This document shows, one piece after another, positions 43,271 through 52,302 of a stretch of 64,000 bases of DNA; the first letter of the stretch is position 1, and every line of letters begins with the position of its first letter. The stretch is from assembly GCF_020595125.1 (NCBI RefSeq), contig NZ_JACNMS010000002.1:806001-870000 (forward strand), given 5' to 3'. Below the pieces are notes generated by a model. That model ran no database searches. It was not told the DNA's origin and saw nothing but the letters and a program-made list of their open reading frames with translations. This DNA is from Jeotgalibacillus aurantiacus (GTDB lineage Bacteria > Bacillota > Bacilli > Bacillales > Jeotgalibacillaceae). The position numbers were made by a program, and so were the translations under genes.

Positions 43271-44923
43271 GTGATCAGCACGAAAAAAGTTGCCGCTTAT
43301 CGAATTTATAAAATTGTTTTTATGTCTGTTAAGTTCTTTCTTCAGGTCTACTTTTTCCAGAGGAAATATCAGGGAAGATGGGATGCAACCACCGAAAGAA
43401 AGTGGGCAGAACTCGCCGGAAAGCAGGCCAGAGAATATAAACAGACTGCCCTGAAGCTTGAAGGGCTGATGATTAAAATGGGCCAGTTCTTATCAACACG
43501 TGCTGACATTATGCCGAGGTCCTTTATTCTCGAGCTGGAAGGTCTGACCGATCGCGTGCCTCCCGTTCCGTGGGAAGAAGCTAAACGGGTGATCGAGGAT
43601 GACTGGAATACGGCATACGGAAATATCGTTCATAAAATTTCAGAAAATCCGGTCGCATCCGCCTCTATCGGCGATGTTTATCACGCCTGGCTTCACAATG
43701 GTGATTCAGTTGCGATCAAGGTTCAGCGTCCCGGCATTGAACGCATTATCCGGACTGACTTTAAAGCAATGAAAATCGTCATCTGGCTTGCCAAGCGTTT
43801 TACGCGGTTCGGCAAACAGGTGGACCTGGACGCCCTATACCGGGAAATGACGATCGTAATAGGTGATGAGCTTAATTTTAAGAAAGAACTTCAGAATGGT
43901 GTCGCATTTGGTGAGCGTTTTAAAGATACGCCGGGTGTGATCGTTCCAAGATACATTGAGGAGTATACAACCAGAAGAGTGCTCGTCATGGACTGGATCG
44001 AAGGCTCAAAAATCACTGATCAGTCATTCCTGGATAAACACGGACTGAATCGGGAAGAGCTGGCTGAAAATCTGCTGCTGCTTTTTATCGAACAGCTGCT
44101 GAATGAAGGCATGTTCCATGCAGATCCACACGGAGGCAATATTCTAATTAAAGAGGATGGAACCATTGTATTAATTGATTTCGGTATGGTAGGTGTCATT
44201 CGCAAAAAAGATGCTGAAGCTGTTCAAAGGGCGGTTGAAGGAGTTATTTTTGAACGCTACAGCGAGGTTGTTGAAGCGCTTGAACAAATGAAATTCCTTC
44301 TGCCTAAAGCAGATAAAGACATTCTTGAAGATGTTGTTGAGCGCGTAGTGCAGGTGTATAAAAGCGGGGAATGGCAGGATGGCGAGAGCCTGATGATGGA
44401 GAGCCTGCTTGAAGATATTCAGGATATTGTCCGCACCCAGCCGATCCAGCTTCCTACGGAGTTTGCGTTCTTCGGCCGGGCGATTTCCACCTTTACCGGG
44501 GTTATTTATACGATCTATCCGGAAGCCGACTTTATTGAAATGGCAAGGCCAACGATTGTGAGATGGGCTACTGCCCGTAATGACGACCGTGAAGACAGTG
44601 CACCGTGGCAAACTGCTGTACGTTACATACAGCCACTGCTTAGTGCCCCTTCAAAATTTTCAGATGCCCTTGATGAGCCGAAACGTTACAGACGGATGAT
44701 GCAGTGGAGCAATAAAAAGGACCGCACGTTGCAGGAACTGACTGCCAGACGGAGAGACATCATCATCATTACTGCAATTCCTTTTATTAGTCTCCACGCA
44801 GGTATTTTGATTGAAAACTGGCTTTTAACAGGTATAGCCGGCGCACTGACAGCTGCAGGAGCGCTGCGGTACCGATCTATATCGGGTAGAATTGCCCGTG
44901 AATCTGAGGAGGAATATTCATGA
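43271..44923 (+). CDS. UbiB/ABC1/AarF family protein kinase-like protein
   Basis: Atypical kinase of 550 aa. Hallmarks are the KxGQ motif in LMIKMGQFLSTRAD, ASIGDVYHA, the catalytic loop FHADPHGGN and IDFGMVG. A C-terminal hydrophobic hairpin of two helices (IIIITAIPFISLHAGILI and the next) likely anchors it. UbiB proteins assist quinone or isoprenoid lipid metabolism. The start is uncertain: the GTG at 43271 directly follows GGAAGAGG with no spacing. A small unknown gene is translationally coupled downstream. Confidence 0.85.
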   Translation: MISTKKVAAYRIYKIVFMSVKFFLQVYFFQRKYQGRWDATTERKWAELAGKQAREYKQTALKLEGLMIKMGQFLSTRADIMPRSFILELEGLTDRVPPVPWEEAKRVIEDDWNTAYGNIVHKISENPVASASIGDVYHAWLHNGDSVAIKVQRPGIERIIRTDFKAMKIVIWLAKRFTRFGKQVDLDALYREMTIVIGDELNFKKELQNGVAFGERFKDTPGVIVPRYIEEYTTRRVLVMDWIEGSKITDQSFLDKHGLNREELAENLLLLFIEQLLNEGMFHADPHGGNILIKEDGTIVLIDFGMVGVIRKKDAEAVQRAVEGVIFERYSEVVEALEQMKFLLPKADKDILEDVVERVVQVYKSGEWQDGESLMMESLLEDIQDIVRTQPIQLPTEFAFFGRAISTFTGVIYTIYPEADFIEMARPTIVRWATARNDDREDSAPWQTAVRYIQPLLSAPSKFSDALDEPKRYRRMMQWSNKKDRTLQELTARRRDIIIITAIPFISLHAGILIENWLLTGIAGALTAAGALRYRSISGRIARESEEEYS

Positions 44924-45174
44924 TGGAAGAACCGAAAATCGAACGCGAATATAAAACGTCAAAAGGACCGTTTGAAGCAAAATTCGAGGGACTTGAAAAT
45001 GGCTACCGTGTAACGCTTAAGGGAGATCCTGAAAAACTACGGAGAAAACGCCAGGTGAAAGCTTCTTTTGTTGATTTTCTTAAAAAAGCGGATGTTGCCG
45101 GCTATCCGATTTTGTTTCCTTTTAATCTGCTGCTCAGGTTTTTCGCCCGGTATAAAAATCCGGTAAATAAATAA
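44920..45174 (+). CDS. small protein coupled to the UbiB-like kinase, unknown
   Basis: An 84-aa protein I do not recognise. It is very rich in Lys/Glu over residues 1-55 (pattern KGPFEAKFEGLENGYRVTLKG) and ends with a hydrophobic patch YPILFPFNLLLRFFARY. The ATG overlaps the kinase stop (ATGA) with GAGGAGG 7 nt upstream, so expression is tied to the kinase. It may be a membrane-peripheral partner; that is inference from position only. Confidence 0.7.
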   Translation: MMEEPKIEREYKTSKGPFEAKFEGLENGYRVTLKGDPEKLRRKRQVKASFVDFLKKADVAGYPILFPFNLLLRFFARYKNPVNK

Positions 45175-45178
45175 AGTG

Positions 45179-45213
45179 AAGCCGTAACCCTTGTGATGGG
45201 TTACGGCTTTTTT
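45179..45213 (+). terminator. terminator after the UbiB operon
   Basis: AAGCCGTAACCC / GGGTTACGGCTT stem followed by TTTT. Confidence 0.88.
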
Positions 45214-45230
45214 GGTTGTTTTAATAAGCC

Positions 45231-45340
45231 GGGGTGGGACCATCCTTCGCTCGTGGCCGGGCGGTGAACCCATCTGCGCTTCGCACAGCCGGTTTCACCT
45301 GTCCCTTTCCGCCACAGGAGTCTACGGATGGTCCCACCCC
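45231..45340 (-). repeat. hairpin repeat, type A, copy 5
   Basis: A complete element in minus orientation with perfect 15-bp arms GGGGTGGGACCATCC / GGATGGTCCCACCCC. It lies between convergent genes. The remaining 140 bp up to the next gene (45341-45481) show nothing recognisable. Confidence 0.85.
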
Positions 45341-45481
45341 TTTAACATATTAATGATGTCGATAGCTAAAACTTTTCTGTTAATAGCCAGACAACTGCTG
45401 TCGATAGATGCCAGCAATATGATCTAAGTGTATCATGGAAGGTTTTTTGTTTAACTAAATTGTAATTTTAAGGTCAGAAAT

Positions 45482-47035
45482 CTATCCCTGACGCACTTGA
45501 TCGCGGAGTGCGCGTCTCAGGATTTTACCGGTTGTATTTTTCGGCAGTTCATCGATGAATTCGATGACGGTTGGCAGTTTGTATTTTGCCAGCTTTGTTG
45601 AGCAGAATGCCAGCAGGTCCTCTTTTGTTAAGGACGGGTCTTTGGATACGACAAAGGCATGGACGGCTTCTCCGTAGTTCATGTCCGGAACACCGACAAC
45701 AGCTGCCTCTGTGATCGCTTCGTGCTCGTAAAGTACCTCTTCAACCTCGCGTGGATAAACATTGTACCCGCCGACGATGACCATATCTTTTTTACGGTCA
45801 ACGATAAAGAAGTAGCCTTCCTCGTCCTGTTTTGCAAGGTCTCCAGTGTAAAGCCAGCCGTCACGAATGGCAGCTGCAGTTTCTTCAGGCATTTTATAAT
45901 AGCCTTTCATGACGTTCGGTCCTCTGACAATCAGCTCTCCCACTTCACCAGGCGGTACTTCTTCACCTAGCTCGTTAACGATTTTATTTTCAACATTTGT
46001 AATGGATGTTCCGATTGAGCCTGCTTTACGCTCACGGTCTAATGGGTTAAAGCATGTTACAGGTGAAGCTTCAGATAAACCGTAACCTTCAGAAACACGG
46101 ACGTTAAATTTCCCTTCAAACTGATGCAGCAGCGCAACCGGCAGTGAGGCACCGCCTGAAATGCATAGACGGACACTTTCAAAGCTTTCCCCTGTTGCCT
46201 CAGGATACTGAAGCAGGAAGTTATACATTGTTGGCACACCTGCAAACACAGTCGCTTTATGCTTTTGAACGACATCAAATACGTCTTTCGGGCTGAAGCG
46301 TGGAACGATCAGCATGGTTCCTCCATTAATTAAAGGTGCATTCAAGACAACCGTTAAGGCGAATACATGAAACATTGGAAGCGCTGTGACGACACGGTCT
46401 TCCCCTGTAATGTTCAAATACTCTGCTACGTCTTTCGCATTTGAGAAGACATTTTTATGCGACAGCATCGCCCCTTTAGGCTTTCCTGTCGTTCCTGACG
46501 TGTAAAGGATGATTGCTGTATCCTCTTCATCAATATCAGGGCCCTGATAAAGTGGACTTTGAGTGCCGATCGCATGCATAAATGCTGTTACCTTCCCCTT
46601 TACCGCTTCAGGCAGGGCAGCGATTTTCTCATGAGCATCCGGTGCTGTCTCACAAATGACGTATTGGACAATCCCCGGAAGTGCAGCGTGTGCTTTTTCA
46701 ACAAGTGGCAGCAAAAGGTCAAGTGCGACAACAACCTTTACATCACCATCACGCAATATGTAGGCAATTTCATCAGGCGTATAAATCGGGTTAATTGGAA
46801 TAACCGTAGCCCCGACTCTTAGTGCTGCATACATTGAAATCACAAAATGAGGTGAATTCCCTAGCAGCAGACCAACGTGATCCCCTTTTTTCACGCCGGC
46901 TTGTGTCAGGTAATTCGCCATTTTATTTACTGCACCATTTAATTCCGCGTATGATGCTGATTGGTCCATAAAATGATAAGCCGTTTTACCAGCGTGCTGT
47001 TCTGCTGTTTCCTGTAAACGATCTGATAAATTCAC
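45482..47035 (-). CDS. lcfB: long-chain fatty acid-CoA ligase (LcfB/YhfL-like)
   Basis: Adenylate-forming acyl-CoA synthetase of 517 aa that activates fatty acids for beta-oxidation or lipid use. It has the AMP-binding loop YTSGTTGKPKGA, the GYGLSEASP motif, YTGDLAKQDEEGYFFIVDRKKDMVIVGG in outline (hinge region near residue 405), and the C-terminal catalytic lysine in KNTTGKILRR. A FadR operator and near-consensus promoter precede it, as for fatty acid degradation genes of Bacillus. Neighbours lplJ and yhfI match the yhf region of B. subtilis. Confidence 0.9.
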   Translation of the reverse strand: MNLSDRLQETAEQHAGKTAYHFMDQSASYAELNGAVNKMANYLTQAGVKKGDHVGLLLGNSPHFVISMYAALRVGATVIPINPIYTPDEIAYILRDGDVKVVVALDLLLPLVEKAHAALPGIVQYVICETAPDAHEKIAALPEAVKGKVTAFMHAIGTQSPLYQGPDIDEEDTAIILYTSGTTGKPKGAMLSHKNVFSNAKDVAEYLNITGEDRVVTALPMFHVFALTVVLNAPLINGGTMLIVPRFSPKDVFDVVQKHKATVFAGVPTMYNFLLQYPEATGESFESVRLCISGGASLPVALLHQFEGKFNVRVSEGYGLSEASPVTCFNPLDRERKAGSIGTSITNVENKIVNELGEEVPPGEVGELIVRGPNVMKGYYKMPEETAAAIRDGWLYTGDLAKQDEEGYFFIVDRKKDMVIVGGYNVYPREVEEVLYEHEAITEAAVVGVPDMNYGEAVHAFVVSKDPSLTKEDLLAFCSTKLAKYKLPTVIEFIDELPKNTTGKILRRALRDQVRQG

Positions 47036-47075
47036 TGTTCCATCCCCCTTGATATTTTTCCTTTTTTTGCGTAAG

Positions 47076-47093
47076 TGAATGAATAGTCATTCA
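47076..47093. promoter_or_regulatory. FadR operator upstream of lcfB
   Basis: TGAATGAATAGTCATTCA fits the Bacillus FadR consensus TGAATGANTANTCATTCA at every defined position. It lies about 30-45 bp downstream of the predicted start, in the leader, so FadR would block transcription until long-chain acyl-CoA is present. Confidence 0.88.
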
Positions 47094-47128
47094 TTTACTG
47101 GTAAAAAAAGAAGCGAATATTCACACTA

Positions 47129-47157
47129 ATTATATAGGCTGTTCCAGTGATAATCAA
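47129..47157 (-). promoter_or_regulatory. SigA promoter of lcfB
   Basis: On the minus strand TTGATT and TATAAT are 17 bp apart. Confidence 0.75.
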
Positions 47158-47208
47158 GATAGCGCTTTCAAAATTCTACTATTTAAGCCATATAATTAAT
47201 ATTAAAAC

Positions 47209-47325
47209 CGGGCTGGACGAGTCGCCTCCGCTTTTCTAAGGCCGGGCGGTGAACCCCTTGTGCTTCGCACAACGGTTTCACCTGTCCCTTCTCTGCCGTT
47301 GGAGTCTTCGGGGGAATCCCGCCCT
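47209..47325 (-). repeat. hairpin repeat, type A, copy 6 (hybrid arms)
   Basis: The core is standard, but the two ends do not pair: one is GGGCGGGATTCCCCC, the other GGCGACTCGTCCAGCCC. The latter resembles the start of module B as nested at 23800, so this copy looks like a composite that lost most of B and its original arm. The further 113 bp to lplJ (47326-47438) hold only a weak stem around 47415-47440. Confidence 0.7.
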
Positions 47326-47438
47326 CAAATATAGCTTTTTTCTTGAAAATGCAAAAGAAAACAACCGTGCCAAGTAATGTTTTTTAAAAGGCATGTTTAG
47401 CAATGATGCTGCTACTTCATTAATTCGGATCTGTAGAA

Positions 47439-48428
47439 TTAATACAACAGATCAATAAATTCATCGCGTTCTACGTTACCGAAGTAGTGTTTCAGGTCTA
47501 CGCCTTCGAGTGCTTTTTCGATTTCATCTCTTTCGTAGCGGATGCCTGTGAGTTTTTGTTCGATTTCGCTTACATCACCGACACCGAAGAAATCGCCGTA
47601 GATTTTAGCATTCTGGATGGTTCCTTTTTCTACGTCGAGTCGTACGTCTACGCTTCCGACCGGGAAACGGTGTGAGTGCTGGAGATTGAATTTAGGGGAT
47701 TTCCCGTAGTTCCATTCCCAGTTCTGATAACGTTCCTCAGACAGCTTGTGGATGTTGTTCCAGTCTTCTTCTGTCAGCACATATTCCTCAATTTTCTCTT
47801 CGCTGCCGAAAATATGACGGAGAATAAGTTGCTTAAATTCTTCGATTGTGATTTTCTGGTCCATGAATTCTGAGATATTTGCGACACGGCTGCGGATTGA
47901 TTTGATTCCTTTTGACTCGATTTTGTCTTTTCGTACTTTAAGTGAGGAGACAACGTTGTCAATTTCAGAATCGAACATGAGCGTGCCGTGACTGAACATT
48001 CTTCCTTTTGTGGAGAATTGGGCATTTCCGGAGATTTTACGCTCACCGACCAGTAAATCGTTACGGCCTTTTAATTCTGCAGGAACCCCGATCTGGTTTA
48101 GCGCATCGACAACAGGTTCCGTGAACTTCTTAAAGTTGTGGAAGCTGTCACCGTCGTCCTTTGTGATAAAACTGAAGTTCAGATTTCCAAGATCATGATA
48201 AACCGCACCGCCACCTGAAAGACGGCGTACGACCTTGATGTTGTTTTTCTCCACATACTCAGTGTTGATCTCTTCGATTGTGTTCTGATTCTTCCCAATA
48301 ATGATGGAAGGCTCATTGATATAAAACAGCAGATACGTCTGATCAATATCAAGATTTTTTAGTGCATATTCTTCAATCGCAAGATTAATTTTCGGATCTG
48401 TAATGCCTTTATTATCGATAAATAACAT
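47439..48428 (-). CDS. lplJ: lipoate-protein ligase LplJ
   Basis: Ligase of 329 aa that activates scavenged lipoate with ATP and attaches it to lipoyl domains. It shows the binding loop RRLSGGGAVYHDLGN near residue 70, GRNDLLVGERKISGNAQ with the conserved Lys, and a C-terminal accessory domain after residue 250. AAAGGAGG is 8 nt before the ATG. The start overlaps the yhfI end by 17 nt, so they form an operon. Confidence 0.93.
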   Translation of the reverse strand: MLFIDNKGITDPKINLAIEEYALKNLDIDQTYLLFYINEPSIIIGKNQNTIEEINTEYVEKNNIKVVRRLSGGGAVYHDLGNLNFSFITKDDGDSFHNFKKFTEPVVDALNQIGVPAELKGRNDLLVGERKISGNAQFSTKGRMFSHGTLMFDSEIDNVVSSLKVRKDKIESKGIKSIRSRVANISEFMDQKITIEEFKQLILRHIFGSEEKIEEYVLTEEDWNNIHKLSEERYQNWEWNYGKSPKFNLQHSHRFPVGSVDVRLDVEKGTIQNAKIYGDFFGVGDVSEIEQKLTGIRYERDEIEKALEGVDLKHYFGNVERDEFIDLLY

Positions 48429-49179
48429 GCGGTTGTCCTCCTTTAGTAAATGTAATGGTCATTCCGGCAGCAGCCAGATGTGATTCCCCGGCATATACTT
48501 CCTTCGCTTCAGCAAGCAGCTGTTGAAGATCACCGAAATGAGGTAAATGCGTCAGTACCAGCATTTTCACTCCGGCATCTTTCGCAATCGTTGCAGCTTC
48601 TTCACTTGTCATATGTCCGGCACTTGATGCGTTCATCCCTTTATAAAAATTGGATTCAGCAATCAGCACATCCGTATTTTCCGCGAAATCTGTGAAAGCA
48701 TCCTGATAGGCTGAATCAGCTGTAAAAACAAAAGATCCTTCATCAGAGTCAACCCGCACAGCATAACATGGAACCGGATGCACCGTCTTTTGAAAACGAA
48801 GGGTGAACGGTCCTGCCTGAAGGGGCTGATCCGGCTGATAAGCTTCATTCAACATGAATTCCTTATAACCGAGAGATGCAAAGCCGGCTTCATCTTCATT
48901 GTGCCCATATGCCTTTACCTGAATCGGCTTTTGCTGAAGGTGATGCTGAATTAAGAGAGCATGATGTAAAACGCCGATATCTGCAATATGGTCTGCGTGG
49001 TAATGCGTAATCAAAACAGCATCCAGCTCTTCAGGAGCGATAAACTTCTGCAAAGCAGACAACACGCCGCTTCCGCAATCGATCAGCAGCTTATAATCAT
49101 CTGTTTCTACAAGATATCCTGCACTTGCTTCCCCTGCTTTAGGATATCCTCCCCAGGGGCCAATCACTGTCAACTTCAC
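48412..49179 (-). CDS. yhfI: MBL-fold metal-dependent hydrolase (YhfI-like)
   Basis: Metallo-beta-lactamase-fold protein of 255 aa. Metal ligands are in THYHADH (residues 58-64), HPVPCYA, FTADSAY and a late THLPHFG. It belongs near the RNase Z / YhfI group; the substrate is unknown. I start it at the GTG at 49179, 8 nt after AAGGAGG; the frame to 49197 has no such site. It leads the yhfI-lplJ operon. Confidence 0.85.
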   Translation of the reverse strand: MKLTVIGPWGGYPKAGEASAGYLVETDDYKLLIDCGSGVLSALQKFIAPEELDAVLITHYHADHIADIGVLHHALLIQHHLQQKPIQVKAYGHNEDEAGFASLGYKEFMLNEAYQPDQPLQAGPFTLRFQKTVHPVPCYAVRVDSDEGSFVFTADSAYQDAFTDFAENTDVLIAESNFYKGMNASSAGHMTSEEAATIAKDAGVKMLVLTHLPHFGDLQQLLAEAKEVYAGESHLAAAGMTITFTKGGQPHVIYR

Positions 49180-49285
49180 GATCAAATCCTCCTTCAAAGC
49201 CTATTCTGTCTACAATTTCTTCCCTCTCCTACTATACTTCAAATGCACTATTTTTTCACGAATGTGCTTTTTTTCAGAATATTCC

Positions 49286-49315
49286 TTGACCTTTCTGCAT
49301 CTGTTATAATACAAT
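49286..49315 (+). promoter_or_regulatory. promoter of yhfH
   Basis: TTGACC and TACAAT are 18 bp apart; an alternative TATAAT lies 5 bp earlier with too short a spacer. Confidence 0.5.
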
Positions 49316-49369
49316 ACTAATAACAAACACATAGTACTATAACAAAAAAACAGAAAGAGGTTGATCTAC

Positions 49370-49498
49370 ATGTTGGAAAACGTAATGGAATTCTTCAGAA
49401 ACCTGCCACCTAAAAAATGCGCATCCTGCGGCGAACAAATGGAAGAACAGGCAGAAGCCTACAGCACTACTTGCGAAAAGTGTGCCGGTACCCAATAA
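49370..49498 (+). CDS. yhfH: YhfH-like zinc-ribbon miniprotein
   Basis: A 42-aa protein too short for usual gene calls. It has two CxxC pairs (KKCASCGEQ and TTCEKCAGT), a likely small zinc site, after a helical start MLENVMEFFRNLPPK. It matches the YhfH family known from Bacillus, of unknown function, and sits beside yhfI as there. AAGAGG lies 9-10 nt before the ATG, there is a promoter upstream, and a strong terminator begins at its stop codon. Confidence 0.82.
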   Translation: MLENVMEFFRNLPPKKCASCGEQMEEQAEAYSTTCEKCAGTQ

Positions 49499-49526
49499 AA
49501 AAAGCGCCCCCGGGGCGCTTTTTTTA
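49497..49526 (+). terminator. terminator of yhfH
   Basis: AAAAAGCGCCCC directly apposed to GGGGCGCTTTTTTT with a minimal loop. Confidence 0.88.
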
Positions 49527-49687
49527 TTGACTCATGCTGTATCAGTACAGAATATGATGTCGAGTTTCTTTATACTTCTTACAACTAAGCTTTTTATTCT
49601 TTCTAAATAACAAGCTAGAAAGATTGATGTGCTCTGCCTGGTTTTCATTTTTCCCTAACAAAACCAAGATGAGTTGATTGAAATTAA

Positions 49688-49802
49688 GGACAGGATTCCC
49701 CCGAAGACTCCTACGGCAGAGAAGCGACAGGTGAGACAGCGTATTGCGAAGCAATAGCTGGCTCACCGCGCGGCCGTGGAAAGCGAAGGGGGAATCCTGT
49801 CC
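49688..49802 (+). repeat. hairpin repeat, type A, copy 7
   Basis: A complete element with perfect 15-bp arms GGACAGGATTCCCCC / GGGGGAATCCTGTCC followed by GATTTTT. It ends 9 bp before the hemY stop codon, between convergent genes. The preceding 160 bp (49527-49687) show only a small stem TCTTTCTA / TAGAAAGA. Confidence 0.85.
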
Positions 49803-49811
49803 GATTTTTCA

Positions 49812-51248
49812 TCAAACCCCCGGCTTCACAAAAGCCAGCGCCTTCAACGCAGCAAGCTCACCCTGATCAATACAATCCGGCAGCCCGATCCCGTCATAAG
49901 ACGCCCCGGCCAGATACACACCAGGAAACTTCTGCTCAAGCTCAGCACGGACCACACTCATCCGTTGCCTGTGTCCAACCGTATACTGTGGCATCGCGCG
50001 CTTCCACCGGGTCACAATCGTAAACTCCGGCTTTGCTTCCACATCCATAATCTTCTTCAAATCCTCCAGCACAATCTGTTCAATCTGACTGTCTGAAAGA
50101 TCCACTACTGCCTCATCACCAGCTCTGCCCACATAACAGCGAAGCAGTACTTTCCCATCAGGAACGGTGTGCGGCCATTTATTATGCGTCCAGGTACACG
50201 CTGTAATGGTATAATCACTATTTCGCGAAACAACGAATCCGGTGCCATCATGAACGTTTTTCACCTGATCCTCCGGGAACGCCATTGCGACTGTTGCCAC
50301 TGAGGTTGCCGGCACATCAGCAATTTCTTTTAGAAGATCATGCTCTTCAAAGACGGATGCGGCCGTGTAATGCGGAACGGTGAAAATAATCGTATCGGCT
50401 TCGATCACTGCCCCGCTGCTTAATTGGAGATTGTACCGGTGCGCAGAGGAAACACCTTCTGTGATGCCTTCCACCCTTACACCTTTTTGCACGGTAAAGT
50501 CTGTCAGTACTTCTTCAAGTCTTGTAATGAGTGACTCCAAACCGGTTGAAAGCGTCAAAAACAGGCTTTTTTTCCGCTGCTGATCGAGCGGTTTTTTAGG
50601 AAGTGGTGCAGCAGGCGTTGTTTTCTTAATACCGGCGATCAGGCTCCGATGCTCCTTTTCAAGCTGATGATATTGTGGAAAGGTTGACATGAGACTGATC
50701 TGGTCAATGTCTCCGGCATAAATACCTGAAAGCAGCGGTTCAATCAGATTCTCAACAATTTCATCGCCAAGTCGTCTTCTGAAGAAAGAGCCGAGTGACT
50801 GGTCACCCTCCGTTTTTGAACGCGGCAGCACAAAGTCACCAGCAGCGCGAAGCTTACCGGTAACGGAAAGCAGATCCGTTGTCATAAAGGGCTTGATTTT
50901 TGTAGGGATCCCCATGATCGAGCCACCCGGCATCGGATGGAGCTTATCATTGGTCAGGATAAAAGCCTGTCCAGTCGAATTCGGCACGAGCTGATCACCG
51001 AGACCGACTTCACGGATCAGCCGCTCCATACTTTTTTTTCGCTCCAAAAAGGAGTCGGGTCCTTTTTCGATGACGAACCCGTCTCTGACCGCCGTCTGAA
51101 TTTTGCCACCGAGACGATGGTTTGCTTCAATCAGTGTCAGATCAGCATTTATATTCTGTTCTTTTACCTGATTTTGAATCTTATAGGCAGCGGCTAATCC
51201 GGTTATCCCGCCGCCTATAATGACCACTTTCGGTTTGAACGTTGTCAC
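49812..51248 (-). CDS. hemY: coproporphyrinogen III oxidase HemY/CgoX
   Basis: FAD enzyme of 478 aa. In Firmicutes this protoporphyrinogen-oxidase homologue oxidises coproporphyrinogen III to coproporphyrin III in the coproporphyrin-dependent haem pathway. It has VIIGGGITGLAAAYKI, the GGKIQT flavin contact, EKGPDSFL and a C-terminal YLAGASYDGIGLPDCI. The GTG start at 51248 has only a weak AAGTGA-type site, as expected for the last gene of a coupled operon. It lies 22 bp after hemH. Confidence 0.92.
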   Translation of the reverse strand: MTTFKPKVVIIGGGITGLAAAYKIQNQVKEQNINADLTLIEANHRLGGKIQTAVRDGFVIEKGPDSFLERKKSMERLIREVGLGDQLVPNSTGQAFILTNDKLHPMPGGSIMGIPTKIKPFMTTDLLSVTGKLRAAGDFVLPRSKTEGDQSLGSFFRRRLGDEIVENLIEPLLSGIYAGDIDQISLMSTFPQYHQLEKEHRSLIAGIKKTTPAAPLPKKPLDQQRKKSLFLTLSTGLESLITRLEEVLTDFTVQKGVRVEGITEGVSSAHRYNLQLSSGAVIEADTIIFTVPHYTAASVFEEHDLLKEIADVPATSVATVAMAFPEDQVKNVHDGTGFVVSRNSDYTITACTWTHNKWPHTVPDGKVLLRCYVGRAGDEAVVDLSDSQIEQIVLEDLKKIMDVEAKPEFTIVTRWKRAMPQYTVGHRQRMSVVRAELEQKFPGVYLAGASYDGIGLPDCIDQGELAALKALAFVKPGV

Positions 51249-51270
51249 AGCGGATCATCACTTTCTGCTT

Positions 51271-52212
51271 CTAGTTTTTCACTTCGTTTAAATGCTTGAG
51301 TACTTTATCTGTCATAGCCTCAATGAACAGGGGCTGTGTATTCGGCATTTCCGGACGGAAGTAGTCCGCACCGATTTCATCCGTTACGACTTTACATTCA
51401 TAATCGTTGTCATACAGTACTTCAAGGTGATCTGATACAAATCCTACCGGTGTGTATACAAATGCTTTGTAACCGTGCTTTTCGTGAAGATCTCTTGTAA
51501 GGTCCTGAACATCCGGTCCAATCCATGGATCAGGTGTGTTTCCTTCACTCTGCCAGCCGATTTCATAGTTCTTCACACCGGCTGCTTCCGCAATCAGGTC
51601 AGCTGTTTCTTTCAACTGGTCTGGATAAGGGTCTCCACCTGCAAGAATTTTTTCAGGAAGGCTGTGGGCAGATACGATTAGTACTGCATCTTCACGCTGT
51701 TCATCTGTCATACCATCAAAAGTTGCTTTTACTTTTTCAGACCAGTACTGAATGAATTTCGGCTCATCGTACCAGCTTTCAATAGACGTAATAGACGGAC
51801 CGCCGATCTCATCAGAACGGTCTTTTGCACGCTTATTGTAAGATTTAACACTGTAAGAAGAGAAATGTGGTGCTAATACAATCGATACCGCTTCCTCAAT
51901 GCCATCCTTTTTCATATCGTCCACTGCATCTTCTACAAATGGTTCAATATGTTTTAAACCGAGGTACATTTTGAACTCGATGTCATCCTGAACTTCATTC
52001 AGATGATCTGTCAGTGCGTTCGCCTGCTCTTCTGTGATACGTGCAAGCGGAGAAATTCCTCCAATTGCATCATAACGTTCTCTCAAATCTTCAAGCAGTT
52101 CAGGCGAAGGCTTTCTGCCCCGTCTGATGTGAGTATAAAATCTTTCAAGGTCACCTTCTGTATAAGGTGTTCCATATGCCATTACAAGCAAGCCCATTTT
52201 CTTTTTTGCCAT
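51271..52212 (-). CDS. hemH: coproporphyrin ferrochelatase HemH/CpfC
   Basis: Inserts iron into coproporphyrin III, 313 aa. The catalytic His183 in SAHSLPEK and Glu264 in [11 protein letters not shown] fall at the same numbers as in B. subtilis. It is soluble, with no C-terminal membrane anchor. GAGGTG is 8 nt before the ATG. It is the middle gene of hemE-hemH-hemY. Confidence 0.94.
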   Translation of the reverse strand: MAKKKMGLLVMAYGTPYTEGDLERFYTHIRRGRKPSPELLEDLRERYDAIGGISPLARITEEQANALTDHLNEVQDDIEFKMYLGLKHIEPFVEDAVDDMKKDGIEEAVSIVLAPHFSSYSVKSYNKRAKDRSDEIGGPSITSIESWYDEPKFIQYWSEKVKATFDGMTDEQREDAVLIVSAHSLPEKILAGGDPYPDQLKETADLIAEAAGVKNYEIGWQSEGNTPDPWIGPDVQDLTRDLHEKHGYKAFVYTPVGFVSDHLEVLYDNDYECKVVTDEIGADYFRPEMPNTQPLFIEAMTDKVLKHLNEVKN

Positions 52213-52302
52213 TTTCCATTCACCTCATTAGCGATTAATGTCATTCTTTTTATTATTAGCATGAACATTTATATGGTTCCATTCTCATGCTTTTAAAATG
52301 TG

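Larger units (their letters stand above)
47036..47208 (-). promoter_or_regulatory. lcfB control region
   Basis: Upstream of lcfB lie the FadR box and promoter listed separately; beyond them, 47160-47208 is AT-rich with no recognised site. Confidence 0.5.
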
